From NCBI GenBank assembly GCA_902729315.2, contig LR746269.1:1312501-1376500 (forward strand): DNA of 64,000 bases, in the 5' to 3' direction. The translations under genes were made by a program, and so were the position numbers. The stretch comes from Spirodela intermedia (Eukaryota; Streptophyta; Magnoliopsida; Alismatales; Araceae). Below, in pieces: positions 36,465 through 48,775 of the stretch (the first letter of the stretch is position 1; every line of letters starts with the position of its first letter). Under the pieces are notes generated by a model. That model was not told the origin of the DNA. It did no database searches and was given only the letters and a program-made list of their open reading frames with translations.

Positions 36465-37286
36465 GGATAGTCGTTGATTGCATTACCTCATTCATGGTAT
36501 TCTTCTCCCTCTCCAGAATCAGAGGACGCCAGATTTGCCGTCGACAGAGGGACGGAAGATCCGCCACTCCCCCCGCCGGTCCGTCCGTCTCTCTTCCTCA
36601 CCAGTTAATGCATTCATGATCGCATTTCCAGTTTTAGGAAATGTCGATGGTGCTTAGTGATCGACCTGTCCGATGGTGCTGCTTCTGTAGCTCCCCCCAG
36701 TGAGTTTTTCTTCTTCGCCGTCTGTGTAGAACGGACTAATCCCAAAGCAAATCAGAGGAAAATAGGCTCTCTGTTCGTGTCTCGTTCATGAGAATGTTGA
36801 TGACGACGACTACAGCAATATCTAATGCCCAGCGTCGAGGAGATTGAATTTAATCTACATGAATCTCTAATTCATGATCTGTGAGGTTTTTATAGAGTTA
36901 ATGTGATCATTCATTGCAATCAAATGATGTGCAAAATCAAGAACAAGATCAGAGAAGAATGTCTCCGACCGTCATCGCCTCGGCCTTTGGAAGAAATCCC
37001 CCAGGATCCCGTGCGAGAGGGAAGAAGAGACGGGCGGCAGTCGCCATCGACGCTCACCGGAGGGGAAATTAGGCCGACGAAGGAACTGGTTCTACAGTGA
37101 GGGGTAGGGAGCGGAAGGGAGCCATGCCGGCAGAAGTTCCACTGTGAGGAGGAAGAAGAGGCCGCCGGAGGCAAGACGGAGACGAGGAGAAGCAGGTGAG
37201 CCCCACACTACTGAAAAAAAGTAACCGGAAGTAGAGACAATCTCATACTCAAATAACAGGATAATTGGGCTAATGATATCGTGTCA
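36073..37286. other. intergenic between GH9 and the NLR upstream region
   Basis: Contains an (AG)n tract at about 36420-36461 and no recognisable gene. Short frames at 36903-37100 (+) and 36920-37174 (-) overlap each other and match nothing known to me. Confidence 0.6.
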
Positions 37287-38114
37287 CATTGTTCATTGGT
37301 TGGCTTAGAAAATGAAACCCATTATCCATTAAGATCAACCCTAGTGACTTAGGAGGTATTCATCAACAGCTTCTGACTAGTAGCTCCATTAAATTTTAGT
37401 GTAGACTCAGGAATGGGTTAGTTCTTATGTTTTTAAGTCAGCATGAAGAACCAGTCAGGTTTTGATATTTTGTGTCCATATAATGTGAGCAAAGTTATGA
37501 GTAAAATAATTATTTTCGTTGTAGAACTTGGCATAGATCATGATGGCAGATTTTACGAACAAAAAAGGTTAAGACATACAATCAAGAATAACAAAAAGTT
37601 GAATAAAATTGGAAAAATGAAAAAAAAACGCGAATTATATATTGGAAAGTTTTATAATCATTAAATAAAAACTTGAAAAATAGTCCATCCCTGCTAGAAA
37701 ATATATGATAAATAAATGAAGCAAAAAATAAAAGGTCCTCGTTATGTGATAGCAGTCATGGTGGAAAATTCCTGATCCGGATATTATTCTAACATCATTT
37801 ACTCTAATGATATCTCAATTCCTTAAAAAAAATATGTTATTAGGGTTACGAAATCATATCACGTATACAAGAACATATGTCAATGTAAAATTATTGTTTT
37901 GTCACAATCAGCGTATCACGTTGTTGGCTTAGATGTCGATACAAACTTTTCTTATGTAAATTATATTATATATTTTTTTCTTTATTGTTTGCGCGTGGAA
38001 ATATTCACAAGTGTATGAGGCCATCATATCATGCAGCCAATCCGGACTACCCCGCACAGTGTTCCCCGTTGTTCAGCAAGTGGCCAGATATTATTGGACA
38101 GTAGGTCTCTGAAG
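37287..38114 (+). repeat. NLR upstream region, copy 1 of a duplicated segment
   Basis: Resembles 43044-43520. Shared stretches: ATGAAACCC..GATCCATTAAGATC, then AATGGGTTAGTTCTT, CAGTTTTTGATA/TTTTGTGTCC, and, after a gap, GTATGAGGCCATCA, ATCATGCAGC/ATACAGC, CCCCGC, CAGATAnTAnTGGACAGTAGG. This copy carries about 400 extra AT-rich bases (roughly 37560-37980) that the other lacks. It ends about 160 bases before the NLR start codon, so it includes the receptor's promoter and leader. Confidence 0.8.
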
Positions 38115-38273
38115 AGAAGTGGATTTCTCTCTTGGAGGATCGTCGACAGCCCCTGTCCGCAGAAGACAGATCTGAGGAAGAGAACACCGGTAACAGCGTG
38201 GGGAATTCCTCAGGCAATCCCTCCGCTCCTTCTCGCAATTCCCCCCTAATTCCTCGTATTTTCGTAGGAGAAG

Positions 38274-41200
38274 ATGGCCATGATCGCGGACGCCTTCGTG
38301 TCGTACATGGTCGAGAGGATCCTGGAACTGGCCGAAAAAGAGGTGACGAGGCTGCTGGGAGTGAGGGAGAACTTCAAACAACTCCTTGAAAGGATGGAGG
38401 AGTTGGCGGTCTTCCTCAATGATGCCGATAGGAAGGAGATCGGCGATAGTTCTATCCACCTCTGGCTCAGCAGACTGAGGGAGGTCGTGTACGACATCGA
38501 CGACCTCATCGACGATTACCAATTCGAGGCCGACAATCTCCCTCGGACGCAGGAGGATCGGGCGGCGGGTTCATCGGCAAACTGCGGCCACTTCATTCCT
38601 TCCTGCATCTCCTCCCTCCCTTTCCGGCACAGGATAGGAAGGAGAATCGATTCCATCAATAGGAGACTGGAGGGCATCCGCAAGGAGAAGCCGCCGCAGC
38701 TGGTGAAATCTCAAGCCGGTCCCGACCGCGACATTTATCAGGGACGGAGGAGGGAGGACCGCTTGACGACCTGGCGGATGGATGGGGGAACCGTCGTGGG
38801 GATCGATCTGGAAGCCGATCAGATGGTGGAGAAACTCACGAAGGGGACCAACGCGAAGTGCCTCATCTACGCCATTGTTGGAATGGGGGGAATAGGGAAG
38901 ACAACCCTAGCCAAGAAGGTCTACAACGACCCCCGCATCCAGTCTCACTTCGAGGTGACGCCGTGGGTCTGCGTCACTCAAGATGTCGTCAAGAAGGATC
39001 TTCTGAAGGCGATTCTCGACTCGGCGAAGGTCGACTGCGACCAGAACGACACAGTAGAATCCATGGAATCCAAAGTCGAGGAGCTCGTCAGCGACAAGAG
39101 GATTCTGCTCGTGTTGGACGACGTCTGGGACGGGGGAATTTGGGAGGATAACCTGGAGTATCTACTGCAGGGCAGCGCGATGAACAGTCGGCTCTTGATA
39201 ACCACCAGAAAGGAAGAAGTCTCCAGGAGGATGGGAAGCTTTGAGACATACAAGAAGAAGCGGCTGTCCCCAGACGAAGGATGGCGGATCCTTCGCACCG
39301 CGTTGGAGGATTCAATCACTCAGGAGAGGCTTCAGAATTTCCGGATGGTCGGCATGGAAATTGTGGATAAATGTGGGGGCCTTCCTCTGGCAGTCAAGGT
39401 CGTTCGAGGAGTTCTGAAATCCAAGGGCTCCCCTCGTATTGAAGACTGGAAGACTGTCCGCGACAACCCGTCCTGGAAACAGCCGAGAGACGAGCGTGAG
39501 AGCTTGCAGGAGCTGATACCGGCTCTGTATCTGAGCTACGCAGACCTGCCACCGAATCTGAAGCAGTGCTTCATCTACTGCTCCCTCTTCCCCGAGGACT
39601 TCAAGTTCCACAAGCCGAACCTCGCTCAGATGTGGGTAGCCGAGGGTTTCGTGCGGCCGGCGGGGAGCCGTGCCAAAGAGGACGTCGCCCTCGAATACTT
39701 CACGCAGCTGATGAACAGGAGCCTTCTGCAAGAATTGCCAGGATATTTTGAGGACTGGGGCGCCACGATGCACGATGCAGTGAGAGACCTCGCCGTCCAC
39801 GTTTCTACAAAAAAGTACCAGTTCCAACAGGGCTCTCGGCATTGGACGCTCTTGAGGAAGGACGCAAAAGAGGCGCCGAGCTTGAACGATATGAGGAAAC
39901 ACGTGAGGACCCTGCTGCTCTCCAGGAATCCGTCCATTACTTGTCTGCCCAAGAATTATTTCGGGAAGCTCAGGCGTCTGCGCGTCCTGGATCTCTCATA
40001 CACGGGGATTGAGAGTCTGGACGACTCCATCGGGAAACTCGTCCAGTTGAGATTTCTTAATATCTCATACACCAAGCTGAAGGGGATTCCAGACTCCATC
40101 CAGAACCTGCGAAATCTGCAGACCCTGCATTCATATGGCTGCAAGTTCTTGAAGAGGCTTCCGAATGGGATGTCTCAACTCGTCAACTTGACTGATCTCA
40201 GAGTCGATCCTGCCGACGGTCAGCTGGACCAAATGCCCGTTGGAATGGGGAATCTTGTAAATCTGCGAACATTAAGGGGCTTCGTGGCGAACGATCAGAC
40301 TCAGGGTGAGAACAACATGAAGGACTTGGAGGGTTTGACCCAGCTCCGAGATCTTGCCGTGTACAAGCTGGAGGCAGTGACAAGCAGGGCTAAGGCACAG
40401 GAAGCATGCTTGAAAAATAAGCAGAAATTGAATAAACTTCAATTGTCATGCAACCCAAGGAAAGATCTAGATCGAGAGGATCCTGAAATAAAAAGAATTG
40501 AAAAAGTATTTCAAGGTCTTTCGCCACCTTCAATGTTAGAGATCCTTCACATTGAAAAGTTTTTTGGTAAGAGACTTCCTGACTGGATCAGTAACGATTC
40601 CCTCAGTAATCTCCGATGGTTGAGACTGGAAAACTGCAAGTTTTGCAGAGAGCTTCCTCCTCTAGGGAAGCTGTCTGAATTAAGAGTTCTCCACATTTGG
40701 AGTCTTTCATCAATATCTGCTATTGGCGCCGAGTGCTTTGGCGGTGAGACAGAAGTAAGATCATCCTTGCCCAGCTTAGAGACACTGTACTTTCGGGGCA
40801 TGTCCAAATGGAAACTCTGGTCAGGCTTAGGATGCGGTGCACTGCCTGTTCTCAACAGCTTGCACATTGCCAAGTGTCCAAAGCTGAGATCTCTTCCAGA
40901 CGGTCTATGTCATGCTACTTCTTTGAGGCAGTTACAGATTGACGGCGCTGATAAACTGAAGGTCATCAAGGATCTCCCGTCGGTTACTGAATTGAAGATC
41001 TCAAATAACCAGAATCTGGAGGAGATCTCCAATCTCACACAACTGAAGACCATGGATATCTGCAATTGCCCATCTATAACGCAGACCAACTTTCTTGACG
41101 TCCTAGCTCATCTGAAGTTGGTGGATTCCAAGATTGACATCCTGCCCGTGTGGTTGACACGAACCACTTCACTCCAAAGGCTAGAACTGGTATGTAGCGT

Positions 41201-41342
41201 TGATCTTCTCAAACGTTGTTGCTTGGCCGATAGTGAAGACTGGTGTAAGATAAGCAACGTTCCCCGAATCGAAGCAAGGTCCCATGAAGGGTCGAAATAC
41301 ATATCCTATGTAAAGCACCCACACTCTTTCGAGAGCAACTGA
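38274..41342 (+). CDS. CC-NB-ARC-LRR immune receptor (CNL)
   Basis: Intracellular receptor that senses pathogen effectors and triggers immunity. Single exon, 1022 residues, ATG at 38274. The Rx-type coiled coil (1-90) begins MAMIADAFVSYMVERILELA and has an EDVID-like VVYDIDDLIDDY at 71-82. NB-ARC motifs: P-loop GMGGIGKTT (203-211), kinase 2 LLVLDDVW (278-285), RNBS-B SRLLITTR (305-312), GLPLAVKVV (369-377), RNBS-D CFIYCSLFPED (432-442) and MHD (499-501). About 18 irregular LRRs follow to residue ~980, then a short basic tail. No stop, frameshift or integrated decoy domain is seen; all nucleotide-binding residues are present, so it looks functional. It belongs to the RGA/R1-like CNL type. The sequence CGTAG|GAG just before the ATG could be the acceptor of a 5'UTR intron. 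Its upstream DNA is repeated beyond its 3' end. Confidence 0.96.
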   Translation: MAMIADAFVSYMVERILELAEKEVTRLLGVRENFKQLLERMEELAVFLNDADRKEIGDSSIHLWLSRLREVVYDIDDLIDDYQFEADNLPRTQEDRAAGSSANCGHFIPSCISSLPFRHRIGRRIDSINRRLEGIRKEKPPQLVKSQAGPDRDIYQGRRREDRLTTWRMDGGTVVGIDLEADQMVEKLTKGTNAKCLIYAIVGMGGIGKTTLAKKVYNDPRIQSHFEVTPWVCVTQDVVKKDLLKAILDSAKVDCDQNDTVESMESKVEELVSDKRILLVLDDVWDGGIWEDNLEYLLQGSAMNSRLLITTRKEEVSRRMGSFETYKKKRLSPDEGWRILRTALEDSITQERLQNFRMVGMEIVDKCGGLPLAVKVVRGVLKSKGSPRIEDWKTVRDNPSWKQPRDERESLQELIPALYLSYADLPPNLKQCFIYCSLFPEDFKFHKPNLAQMWVAEGFVRPAGSRAKEDVALEYFTQLMNRSLLQELPGYFEDWGATMHDAVRDLAVHVSTKKYQFQQGSRHWTLLRKDAKEAPSLNDMRKHVRTLLLSRNPSITCLPKNYFGKLRRLRVLDLSYTGIESLDDSIGKLVQLRFLNISYTKLKGIPDSIQNLRNLQTLHSYGCKFLKRLPNGMSQLVNLTDLRVDPADGQLDQMPVGMGNLVNLRTLRGFVANDQTQGENNMKDLEGLTQLRDLAVYKLEAVTSRAKAQEACLKNKQKLNKLQLSCNPRKDLDREDPEIKRIEKVFQGLSPPSMLEILHIEKFFGKRLPDWISNDSLSNLRWLRLENCKFCRELPPLGKLSELRVLHIWSLSSISAIGAECFGGETEVRSSLPSLETLYFRGMSKWKLWSGLGCGALPVLNSLHIAKCPKLRSLPDGLCHATSLRQLQIDGADKLKVIKDLPSVTELKISNNQNLEEISNLTQLKTMDICNCPSITQTNFLDVLAHLKLVDSKIDILPVWLTRTTSLQRLELVCSVDLLKRCCLADSEDWCKISNVPRIEARSHEGSKYISYVKHPHSFESN

Positions 41343-43043
41343 GCTGTAAATGCCCATTTGTCTGCCCTGGCCTAGTTCCGGCTACATTTTAGGTATCAAA
41401 GTTATTCCCATTTTATCCTTCGATTATTGATATGCCTCGTTGCGTTAACAATCTGCAATCTGCCAAGATGTCTCCGACAAGTTCTTCTTGTGTAGCAGGT
41501 TTCATGCTCCACAGTTCTTGGCTCGACAGTCCATTTCCCATGAACTGATAAATGAGAGAGCTTTGTTGAAAATTTTATATCGGCACTGAATCTAAGTCAC
41601 AATATTCATTCAAATCATCCTCACATGCTTTCTAAGATGGATGTTAAATGTCGTGTGCCCTATAAAAAAAATTTCCCTATTTATTTTGACGAATGTATTC
41701 AATTCCTTTTTCAGCTTTATTGCTGTATTCTGTTGTAGACATTGCCCGAGAACTAGTCCTCGTTTGTACCCTTGAAAAACTTTAAAAACTATCTGTGACT
41801 GCGTGAAGATTGGTTCTGTATTTATCTGGACGTAGATCTCTGTAGATTTTCCTTGTCAGATTCGTTCTGATTCTTCCTTTCCTTTCTATCTTTCTGTGTC
41901 TCCAGCAAAATTTTCCTCCATCTGTTTCTGCTCTGCTATTTTTCTCAATTCTCATTGCTCATCTCCTTTAGTGCCATTGTTCATATCATGCGTAATTCTT
42001 TTCTCTTTTTTTTTTGTAGTACATGTAGATGCCAATAAAATAAAATAATAATAAAAAAAGCATTCTTTGATGTGAAAGTCTTTTCCAATTCAATAACTCC
42101 TATTGAATTATGGTGCTCACAACTAATCACTTGGTCATCGGCATCTCCTGATGCAAAATAGATTGTCCCATTTCCGAATATAGCAGATTCACCTTGTCAT
42201 TTTCAGTCATTGGTCAAATCCCATTCAAACTCTGTAACTGTTTCTCATGAGCACAGCAAGAAATTATTGAAGCTACAGGACCAAACATTTGATCTTTTCC
42301 TCAGCCTTGACACGGATATGGAACGATAATGAACAGTGGGATCATTGAATTCCACAATAGATTAATCGCTTTCTCAGCCATTACAAGCATGCAAGACTTA
42401 TGACCCTACGGGTCAGAGAGTGGTGCTTGAATTGGAACGATTTTCTGTTCTTAGAAAAACACAATCTATGTGCGTTGAAAATGGAAACTGAACTCTTTAG
42501 ATGCAAATTTACCCTTGAAATATGGACACCGATGTTCTCCCAATTTTTCTGTCTTCATGATACCACTCAAGAACAAGAGAGAGCCTGACCCTTTCTTGTC
42601 TCTATGATTGTTCAAATGGGTTCTTCCATTTTCTGCAAGGAAGAAAAGGATATTGTTTTAATTAATCCTTTCATTTATCAAAATAAAAATCGAACAAATC
42701 TTCTTGGCAGCTTTACTGTCGTTGACTCTTCATCACTGGCTTTTCTGTCGGAAAAATGGTTTTTTTAAATATCAAAATGGCTGATTTTCCAATATTTTCG
42801 CAAGTTTTATTCCAGTGAAATGGACCCATTCTCTATGAGCTTTCCGTCCTTTTATCGCCTGAGATGTCTGCCATATGAGATAAGTTATCTGTTTGTCTGA
42901 CTGATGACCTTGAAACGATTATGAATCCTGAAGAAAACTCTGATTAATCACTTGATGCACAGAAGATCGGGGATACATAAAATGGAACATTTCAACAATG
43001 CGTTAAAAATAGAATTATAAAAATAAATTATAATTTCGTTAAT
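41343..43043. other. NLR 3' flank, no gene seen
   Basis: AT-rich sequence with poly-T and poly-A runs and no supported coding region. The open frame at 42400-42588 (+) was not recognised. This stretch separates the receptor from the relic copy of its upstream region. Confidence 0.55.
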
Positions 43044-43520
43044 CATTGTTTCTTTGTTGGGTCAACATATGAAACCCTTGATCCATTAAGATCCAGCCCG
43101 GTGGGCTTAAGTGGGATTCCACAACAACTTATAATGCGTTGACCCTCCATATATCCACGAAATATCAGAGAGCCTTCAGTCCTATAAGCTGTCCATCAGA
43201 TTTTCAACGTTGACCAACAAATGGGTTAGTTCTTGTGTGTTTAGGTGGGCAGCAAGAACACGTCAGTTTTTGATACTTTGTGTCCACTATAGTCTGAACA
43301 AAGACAAGACTAATTTATTTTTTTTCCATTGCCGACATGACAAAAATCAAAATGTCAAAGGCCGACGAATAGTTCGAACTATCTGAGATCGGCGATATTC
43401 AGAAGGGTATGAGGCCATCACATCATACAGCGAGTCTGACAATGACCGCTGACCGGAAGGGGCCCCACCCCGCTGTTTAGCACGAGGCTGGCAGATACTA
43501 CTGGACAGTAGGGTTCTTAA
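43044..43520 (+). repeat. relic second copy of the NLR upstream region
   Basis: Diverged duplicate of 37287-38114 in the same orientation, but not followed by an NLR. About 55 bases after its end lies the breakpoint of the VQ segmental duplication. The simplest reading is a tandem NLR duplication whose second coding copy was lost, or a promoter-only duplication. Confidence 0.78.
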
Positions 43521-43550
43521 ATGATTGGAGGGTTACCCACTCTTCGTTGG

Positions 43551-43575
43551 CATTAGGAGAAGTCAACTCCTAATG
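43551..43575. other. perfect 9-bp inverted repeat at a duplication breakpoint
   Basis: CATTAGGAG (43551-43559) and CTCCTAATG (43567-43575) flank a 7-base loop AAGTCAA, which holds a W-box core (TTGAC on the minus strand). The last base of the right arm is the first base shared by the two VQ segments. Confidence 0.85.
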
Positions 43576-43752
43576 CTGATGCGACCCGAATTTCTTGAAT
43601 AAGAGCTGGGTTTTCCTCGGCCAATTAACTCAGAACGCGGTAAGAAGATCGACCACGAAGGAAGGACCGTTTCATGGAAGACGGCGACTCAAATGCCACT
43701 CTAAAGGCAGGTCAGAGGAGAGGTGGAATCGATGGGCACCTGTCAACGGCGG

Positions 43753-43950
43753 CTAACAGCCGGCGTCGCGCCTCTGGATCCCCTCGGGGAGCGCCGGGGG
43801 CGGCGGGGTGGCCGGGTCGCCGCCACGGCCGCCGCCGACGCCGTTCCCGGTGAGGGTCTGGACGACGGACTTGAACTGGGCCGCGTCCGTGGTCATGAAC
43901 TGGGTAACGATAATCTTCACCTTCACCTGGTCGTCGCCTCCGCTCCCCAT
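43753..43950 (-). CDS. small VQ-motif protein, copy 1
   Basis: VQ proteins are nuclear partners of WRKY factors and adjust defence and stress gene expression. Single exon, 65 residues. The VQ motif FKSVVQTLTG is at residues 26-35, matching FxxxVQxLTG; it follows KVKIIVTQFMTTDAAQ, as in short VQ1/VQ10-type proteins, which bind group I WRKYs. The rest is Gly- and Pro-rich and ends IQRRDAGC. The start at 43950 is chosen because the upstream in-frame ATG is absent from copy 2 while MGSGG is shared. Differences from copy 2 include D/G at position 6, M/V at 19 and a shorter Gly run. The opposite strand also has open frames, but they lack family resemblance. Upstream W-boxes suggest WRKY control. 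Confidence 0.85.
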   Translation of the reverse strand: MGSGGDDQVKVKIIVTQFMTTDAAQFKSVVQTLTGNGVGGGRGGDPATPPPPALPEGIQRRDAGC

Positions 43951-44273
43951 TTTTCCAGTCTCTCCCGGTCGCCGCTGCATGACCCGTGGAGCTACCGGCG
44001 GCGAGAGAGAGAAAGAGAGAGAGAGACAGAGAGAGAGAGACAGAGAGAGACAGAGAGACAGAGAGACAGACAGAGGAAGCGTACCAGAGAGTCGACGTCT
44101 AAGCTTCGGCTGGTGGTCACGAGGTAAGCACTGGGTCTGGAACACCAGAGGTGGCGGTGTTGACGAGGAAGAAGAATAATAGAATGTGACGGCGGGTCTG
44201 TCCCAGCCAACAGCGGCAGGTCCCACGGGGGACTGTGGTTCCCCCCGGCAGATGGTAGCCTAGGCGGCTGTCC

Positions 44274-44532
44274 AGTCAACAGCGGCACTCGCTCTATCAA
44301 GCAAGGCGAGCTCCTGACTTTGGACCACTTTCTCGTCCAATGAGAGAGAGAGAAAGAGGCATTGTGTAAGAGTGTAGAGATCTAACAAGGAGAGAGCAAG
44401 AAAGAGAGCTGTGAGCACCGAATTCCACACAAAGGATAAGAGGACATAATTCCCGCGGTCTCCCAAGCACAAGCGTCTTCTAGTCAACTTCGAAGTCAGC
44501 TCCCACTGGTTCCACTGCTCTGCAAAGGTCAA
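44274..44532 (-). promoter_or_regulatory. W-box cluster upstream of VQ copy 1
   Basis: On the minus strand, TTGACT/TTGACC cores occur at 44527-44532, 44482-44487 and 44274-44279, some 325-580 bases before the VQ start. TTGAC(C/T) is the WRKY binding site. All three are kept in copy 2. Confidence 0.6.
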
Positions 44533-44811
44533 CCCCCACCGTCTGTCAGCATCAGCACAAGGCCAGGCAACAAGTCCTATAAAAGCAGGTACACTCTGGA
44601 AGAAGATCATTTCCCAATAATCACTCATGGGGCTGTTCGATCATACATCAGCAGGAAGAATTGAAGGAGAATGACGTGAGCCCTGCCCGTTGCAAAATAT
44701 TACCTACCTCGTCACTCGGTCACAGCTCAGCAACTCCCACATTCTTGGAATTCATATTGGCTGCAGAAAATATTACGTACCACGTCTGTCTCTCCATCTA
44801 TCTATATCTCT

Positions 44812-45043
44812 GAATGTAATGAGTAATGAGGAAGAAAAGTGAGTGAAATAATAGGAAACGGTTTGGATTAATTGGCTTGAACCGTGTCCAATCATCGGAT
44901 CCATCCATCGCTCTCTCTCGACCTATCTATCCGTATCTGTATATCTCTCTATATATATATCTCTATCTCTCTCTCTCTGTGAAGATAATGAGGACGAAAA
45001 GTCAATGAGAATAATAGGAAACGATTTGGATTAAATGGCTTTG
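44812..45043 (+). repeat. direct repeat at the 3' end of the GT4 gene
   Basis: About 65 bases at 44812-44882 (AATGAG.GAnGAAAAGT, AATAATAGGAAACG, TTTGGATTAA.TGGCTT) recur at 44981-45043. CT/TA-rich sequence separates them. The right copy ends exactly at the stop codon of the leftward glycosyltransferase, so both copies lie in its 3'UTR. Confidence 0.75.
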
Positions 45044-46540
45044 TCAAAGGTCAAAGTGAAGGGGGTAGCTGCAGTAACTCTCCCTCTTGATGCAGAGGAA
45101 GAGGCGCTCGTAGGCCGCCGCCATCTTCCTCGCCGTGAACATGGAGGCGGCGTAGTTCCTCCCTGCCCGCCCCCGCTCGGCCAGTCGGCGGGGGCCCTCC
45201 CGCACCGCCGTCTCCAGCGCCACCGCCAGCGCTTCCACGTTCGGCGCGAAGAGATGCCCAAACTCCTCGTCCACGATCAGCGTCCCCTTGATGCTCGGAA
45301 ACCTCGTAGCCATGATCGGCGTCCCGCACTGCATCGCCTCCATGAGCGTGAGATCGAGTCCCTGCGGCCGCAGCGTCGGGTTCACGAACACGTCGATTGC
45401 ATTGTAGAAGGCCTTGAGCTTCGCCGGCGGTATGGGTCCCAGCCCAATCACCTGCGGCCGCAGCTGGCCGTAGCGTTTCGCCCACGGCCCCGAGCCTACC
45501 ACCACCAAGTACATGCCAGGATGGTACTTTACCAGGCGGGAGAAGGCCCTGTGCAGAAGAGAGTGGCCCTTGTCCCTCACCAGCCGGCCGGCGACCCCAA
45601 TAACCAGGGTGGCGTTGGCCGGCACGCCGATCTCCTCCCTGAAGGACCGCCCCAGGTTCTCGTCGGGGGAGAATTCCTCCTCGTCGACGCCGTTGGCGAT
45701 GACATGCACCCGGTCGTCGGGGATCTGGTAGACGTCTCTGAGCATCTCGCCGCCGCTGTCGGTGATGGTGACGTGGTGGGTATAGTCTTTGAAGAAGGCG
45801 ATTTCCTGGATGACCTTCAGGGGCTGCCCGTGGAGGGTGCTGTTGAGGTCAGGCGAAAACGGCTCCTCCCGCGACTGCGTCACCGCCTGGAGGAGAAGCG
45901 ACTGCAGTTTCTCGAGGGCGTTGCCGTGCCAGGAGACGGCCAGGTTGGGGAGATCACGGGCGAGGGGATGGGGCAGGGCCACGCTCTCGGAGTGCACCAC
46001 ATCGAAAGGCTCCCGATCGTCCTCCGCCTTGAAGAGCGACCAGGCGTCGTTGGGCCGCCACTGCCCCGCCGGGCCCTTGATGAAGTGGAGCTCCGGCATC
46101 GCGGCGGCGCCGCCGTTGCCGGCGGCCTCCACTGGCGGGGATGTGAAGACGTGGACGCGGTGGCCGCGGCGAGCGAGGGCGGAGTGGAGGGTGAGAGCGT
46201 GGCGCTCCATGCCGCCGGGGACAGAGGCGGTGGGCCACTTCCGGGAGAAGACGGCGATCTTGAGGGTCTCCGGCGGGGAGTTCCCCTCGGAGAATCGGAG
46301 GTGGTTCCAGGAGAAGTGGGCTCGCCGGAGATCGCCGGCCCATCCAGCCTTGCCGGAGCTTGGTGCGCCGACGCAAGCGGCGCTGACGAGCTCCTGCCGG
46401 CGATGGAGGAAGAGGACAGCGGGGAGCGCGACGACCAGAAGGCAAATGATGATCGTCCGGACGGAGCTCAGCGAGGACACCATGGTGGGGGATTTCTTCA
46501 ACCTACTGTGGCCGACGGTCGCCATACCCTTCTTCCGCAT
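45044..46540 (-). CDS. GT4-type glycosyltransferase, membrane anchored
   Basis: Retaining GT-B-fold glycosyltransferase of family 4, probably a type II Golgi protein; donor and acceptor are unknown. Single exon, 498 residues, ATG at 46540. An N-terminal membrane segment (TIIICLLVVALPAVLFL, about 29-45) follows a basic start. The N-terminal Rossmann half includes KIAVFSRKWPTASVPGGMER and VVHSESVALPHPLARDLP. The C-terminal half includes VIANGVDEEEFSPDE, IGVAGRLVRDKGHSLLHRAF, VVVGSGPWAKRY and the donor-site signature GLDLTLMEAMQCGTPIMATR with its acidic EX7E-like arrangement. The PGGMER glycine loop and SWHGNALEKLQS are hallmarks of the plant-specific subgroup I recall from Arabidopsis. A nearer start at residue 6 or 20 is possible. 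The gene lies between the two VQ copies but is not itself duplicated here. Confidence 0.9.
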   Translation of the reverse strand: MRKKGMATVGHSRLKKSPTMVSSLSSVRTIIICLLVVALPAVLFLHRRQELVSAACVGAPSSGKAGWAGDLRRAHFSWNHLRFSEGNSPPETLKIAVFSRKWPTASVPGGMERHALTLHSALARRGHRVHVFTSPPVEAAGNGGAAAMPELHFIKGPAGQWRPNDAWSLFKAEDDREPFDVVHSESVALPHPLARDLPNLAVSWHGNALEKLQSLLLQAVTQSREEPFSPDLNSTLHGQPLKVIQEIAFFKDYTHHVTITDSGGEMLRDVYQIPDDRVHVIANGVDEEEFSPDENLGRSFREEIGVPANATLVIGVAGRLVRDKGHSLLHRAFSRLVKYHPGMYLVVVGSGPWAKRYGQLRPQVIGLGPIPPAKLKAFYNAIDVFVNPTLRPQGLDLTLMEAMQCGTPIMATRFPSIKGTLIVDEEFGHLFAPNVEALAVALETAVREGPRRLAERGRAGRNYAASMFTARKMAAAYERLFLCIKRESYCSYPLHFDL

Positions 46541-48597
<2,057 letters not shown>

Positions 48598-48775
48598 GCT
48601 GATGCGACCCGAATTTCTTGAATAAGAGCTGGGTTTTCCTCGGCCAATTAACTCAGAACGCGGTAAGAGGATCGACCACGAAGGAAGGACCGTTTCATGG
48701 AAGACGGCGACTCAAATGCCACTCTAAAGGCAGGTCAGAGGAGAGGTGGAATCGATGGGCACCTGTCAATGGCGG

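Larger units (their letters stand above)
43575..44665. repeat. VQ segmental duplication, copy 1
   Basis: About 1.09 kb, nearly identical to 48598-49682 except in microsatellites, a few substitutions and short indels. Both copies begin GCTGATGCGACCCGAATTTC and end GGAAGAATTGAA. Same orientation, offset about 5.02 kb. No transposon ends or target-site duplication were recognised. Confidence 0.95.

Noticed and set aside
43674-44127. Plus-strand frames over the VQ duplication (for example the one starting MEDGDSNATLKAG)
   Set aside because: They are kept in both copies only because the copies are recent. The opposite strand holds the VQ motif.
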